Position numbers and translations under genes: made by a program. DNA of 6,997 nt from Candidatus Rokuibacteriota bacterium. Lineage in GTDB: Bacteria; JAUVQV01. A model generated the notes under the pieces. That model did no database searches. It was not told the origin of the DNA and was given only the letters and a program-made list of their open reading frames with translations. The stretch spans positions 1 through 6,997 of the forward strand of contig JAUVQV010000040.1 of NCBI GenBank assembly GCA_030597995.1, in the 5' to 3' direction. Below are positions 5,118 through 6,997 of this stretch, in pieces. The stretch's first letter is position 1. The number at the start of each line of letters is the position of its first letter.

Positions 5118-6872
5118 ATGGCCGGAAAGATCATAAAGGTTGCCGGACCCCTGGTGGTGGCCGATGGCATGGCGGACGCAAAGATGTACGATGTCGTACT
5201 GGTCAGCCGCGAGAAGCTGGTCGGTGAGGTGGTCGAGCTCCGCGGCGAGAAGGCCTCCCTCCAGGTTTACGAGGACACCGCGGGATTGAAGCCGGGGGAG
5301 CCGGTAGTGACCACCGGCTCCCCGTTGAGCGTCGAGCTGGGGCCGGGACTGATTGCATCCATCTACGACGGCATCCAGCGCCCACTGGATGTCATCCAGC
5401 GGAAGACGGGCGATTTCATACGCCGGGGCGAGGCGGTCCCGGCCCTGAACCGGGAGAAAAAGTGGCCCTTTTTCCCGCGGGCCAAAAAGGGCCAGTCGGT
5501 GACTGCCGGAGATCTTTTGGGGACGGTCGCCGAGACCGCCCTGGTGGAACACCGCATCCAGGTCCCTCCCGGCTTGGCGGGCGAGCTGCTGTCGATTACT
5601 GACGGGGAGTTCACTGTCGTCGAGGCCGTGGCCGTCGTGAAGACCGGCTCCGGGCCGGTCGAGATCCCCATGATGCAGACCTGGCCGGTGCGCAGGCCCC
5701 GCCCCTGTGCCGTCAAGCTCCCTCCCTGCGAGCCGTTGAACTCCGGTCAGCGGATTATCGACAGCCTCTTCCCCCTGACCAAAGGCGGGACCGCCTGCAT
5801 CCCCGGCCCCTTCGGTTCCGGCAAGACCGTGGTCCAACATCAGCTCGCAAAATGGGCCGACGCCCGCATCATCGTCTACATCGGCTGCGGTGAGCGCGGC
5901 AACGAAATGACCGACGTCCTCCAGGAATTCCCCCACCTCAAGGACCCGCAAACCGGTCATCCTCTGATGAAGCGAACCGTCCTGATCGCCAACACCTCCA
6001 ATATGCCGGTGGCGGCCCGGGAAGCATCCATATACACCGGCGTCACCATCGCGGAGTACTTTCGTGACATGGGCTACCACGTGGCCTTGATGGCGGACTC
6101 CACCTCCCGCTGGGCGGAGGCCCTTCGGGAGATCTCCGGCCGCCAGGAGGAAATGCCGGGGGAGGAAGGGTATCCGGCATACCTCCCCGCCCGCATGGCG
6201 GAATTCTACGAGCGGGCGGGACGGGTCAAGGTCCTGGGAAGTGAAGAACGTGAGGGCACCCTGACGGCGATCGGCGCGGTGTCCCCACCCGGGGGAGACC
6301 TCTCCGATCCGGTGGTCCAGGCGACTTTGAAGGTCGTAAAGGTCTTCTGGGGCCTGGACGACAAGCTCGCCTACCGCCGCCACTTCCCGGCCATCAACTG
6401 GTTGAACAGCTATTCCCTCTATGTGGATAACCTGAGGGCGTACTGCGAGGAGCACGTTTCACCGGAATGGCTGGACATCCGCCAGCGGGCCATGACCATC
6501 CTCCATAAGGAGTCTGAACTGCAGGAGATCGCCAGATTGGTGGGCAAGGATTCTCTCTCGCATGGGGACCAGATTGTCCTGGAGACGGCGAAAATGATCA
6601 GAGAGGATTTTCTGCATCAGAACGCCTTCCTTCCGGAGGACCAGTACACTTCTCTCCAGAAACAGTTTTTAATCCTGCAGGCCATCCTCGGGCTTCACGA
6701 GGCTGACGACAAGGCCTTGGAGCGGGGGGTGCCGCTGGACCGGATCCTCTCCCTCCCCGAGCGCGGGAAGATCGCTCAACTGAAAGTAGTGCCGGAGGAC
6801 CGTCACGGTGACATCGAGCAGATAAGGAAGGAAATAGTACGGGGGTTGGAGGAACTTCAGCCCGCCGAATAA
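5118..6872 (+). CDS. atpA: A/V-type ATPase catalytic subunit A
   Basis: The product is 584 aa, the normal length for the family. It starts at ATG 5118, one base after subunit F, with AGGGGTGG (5101-5108) as the ribosome site. The order is: N-terminal beta-barrel (about 1-70); the A-specific insertion (about 110-190, including [20 protein letters not shown]); the P-loop GPFGSGKT (230-237, nucleotide-contacting Lys236 and Thr237); GCGERGNEM (257-264, with Glu259 as the likely catalytic base); [18 protein letters not shown] (323-340); [16 protein letters not shown] (344-359); and the C-terminal helical domain with the [15 protein letters not shown] motif (421-435). All expected catalytic residues are present. 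Three A and three B subunits form the hexameric head where ATP is made or hydrolysed. Two long perfect inverted repeats lie in the 5' part of the gene (5295-5323 and 5463-5494). Confidence 0.97.
   Translation: MAGKIIKVAGPLVVADGMADAKMYDVVLVSREKLVGEVVELRGEKASLQVYEDTAGLKPGEPVVTTGSPLSVELGPGLIASIYDGIQRPLDVIQRKTGDFIRRGEAVPALNREKKWPFFPRAKKGQSVTAGDLLGTVAETALVEHRIQVPPGLAGELLSITDGEFTVVEAVAVVKTGSGPVEIPMMQTWPVRRPRPCAVKLPPCEPLNSGQRIIDSLFPLTKGGTACIPGPFGSGKTVVQHQLAKWADARIIVYIGCGERGNEMTDVLQEFPHLKDPQTGHPLMKRTVLIANTSNMPVAAREASIYTGVTIAEYFRDMGYHVALMADSTSRWAEALREISGRQEEMPGEEGYPAYLPARMAEFYERAGRVKVLGSEEREGTLTAIGAVSPPGGDLSDPVVQATLKVVKVFWGLDDKLAYRRHFPAINWLNSYSLYVDNLRAYCEEHVSPEWLDIRQRAMTILHKESELQEIARLVGKDSLSHGDQIVLETAKMIREDFLHQNAFLPEDQYTSLQKQFLILQAILGLHEADDKALERGVPLDRILSLPERGKIAQLKVVPEDRHGDIEQIRKEIVRGLEELQPAE
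5295..5323. repeat. 11-bp perfect inverted repeat within atpA
   Basis: GGGGAGCCGGT (5295-5305) is exactly complementary to ACCGGCTCCCC (5313-5323), with a 7-base loop. In the mRNA this would be a very stable GC-rich hairpin spanning codons near residues 60-69 of subunit A. No T-run follows, so it is not an intrinsic terminator. Whether it has a function or is a by-product of GC-rich codon use is unknown. Confidence 0.6.
5463..5494. repeat. 11-bp perfect inverted repeat with palindromic loop within atpA
   Basis: TGGCCCTTTTT (5463-5473) is exactly complementary to AAAAAGGGCCA (5484-5494). The 10-base loop contains the palindrome CCCGCGGG (5474-5481). The codons specify [11 protein letters not shown], a conserved stretch of the A-subunit insertion, so the protein constraint may by itself create the symmetry. 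A hairpin or cruciform is possible. Confidence 0.6.
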
Positions 6873-6894
6873 CGGAGGGACCGGAGAGAAGGAC

Positions 6895-6997
6895 ATGGTG
6901 AAAGAATACCTCACCGTAAGTGATGTCGTCGGCCCACTGATGATGGTCCAGGGGGTGACCGATGTCGGGTACGAGGAGCTGGTCGAGATCGAGCTCC
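6895..6997 (+). CDS. atpB: A/V-type ATPase subunit B, N-terminal fragment (cut by window edge)
   Basis: Only the first 34 codons are present, and the gene runs off the right edge. The visible residues, [20 protein letters not shown] followed by [14 protein letters not shown], match the family opening M.KEYrt.sevvGPLm.Ve.v....y.ElVei. This is the non-catalytic nucleotide-binding subunit that alternates with A in the head. ATG 6895 was chosen because it gives the standard M-x-KEY start. GGAG at 6883-6886 lies 8 bases upstream and a second GGAGGG is at 6874-6879. GTG 6898 is an alternative one codon later. A 22-base spacer, the longest inside the ATPase operon here, separates it from the A-subunit stop. 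Confidence 0.93.
   Translation, partial: MVKEYLTVSDVVGPLMMVQGVTDVGYEELVEIEL

Noticed and set aside
5642..5660. 7-bp inverted repeat GACCGGC/GCCGGTC with a 5-base loop in atpA
   Set aside because: Seven-base GC-rich stems are common by chance in this DNA, and no T-run or other signal accompanies it.
4959..6455. 498-codon open frame on the minus strand opposite atpA
   Set aside because: It is the antisense shadow of a strongly conserved catalytic subunit. GC-rich codon bias leaves the opposite frame open. Its translation is Arg/Gly/His-rich with no recognisable domain.

Overview
The window is GC-rich, densely packed bacterial DNA. All ten coding regions lie on the + strand, with no RNA genes, mobile elements or CRISPR arrays visible. 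It holds two functional blocks separated by one short AT-rich gap of 86 bases (2740-2825). Class III (FTLxE) pseudopilins of the GspH/I/J/K type, together with GTG starts led by Shine-Dalgarno sequences, point to a bacterium rather than an archaeon. An A/V-type ATPase in a GC-rich bacterium with type IV pilus or type II secretion minor pilins fits several lineages (GC-rich Clostridia-like Firmicutes, Deltaproteobacteria-like groups, Thermus/Deinococcus relatives, candidate phyla). I cannot choose among them from the sequence.

Block 1 (2-2739) is a minor-pseudopilin cassette: FimT/GspH-like, PilV/GspI-like, PilW/GspJ-like and a large PilX/GspK-like protein, in the canonical H-I-J-K order. Each gene overlaps the next by 4 to 11 bases, and the three internal genes start with GTG. 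In known systems this set forms the tip or priming complex of a type IV pilus or type II secretion pseudopilus.

The gap at 2740-2825 holds a TTGACT box and an A/T-rich -10-like element. It is the most likely promoter of the second block and also carries a tiny ORF whose stop overlaps the first ATPase start.

Block 2 (2826 to the right edge) encodes the soluble and peripheral-stalk parts of an A/V-type (V-type) ATP synthase/ATPase: H/G stalk helix, E stalk, C (d-like central socket), F (central stalk), catalytic A and the start of B. The genes are separated by 1-2 bases or overlap, apart from a 22-base A-B spacer. H and E (G) form the peripheral stalk, C and F connect the rotor to the A3B3 head, and A and B form the head. 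The membrane subunits I (a) and K (c/proteolipid), which usually sit between H and E, are absent there and must be encoded elsewhere, perhaps beyond the right edge with subunit D. The coupling ion (H+ or Na+) therefore cannot be read from this window.

Nothing here looks like a wholly new system. The points worth checking are the I/K-less operon layout, the oversized PilX-like tip protein, the leader-ORF/promoter gap, and two long perfect inverted repeats inside atpA.
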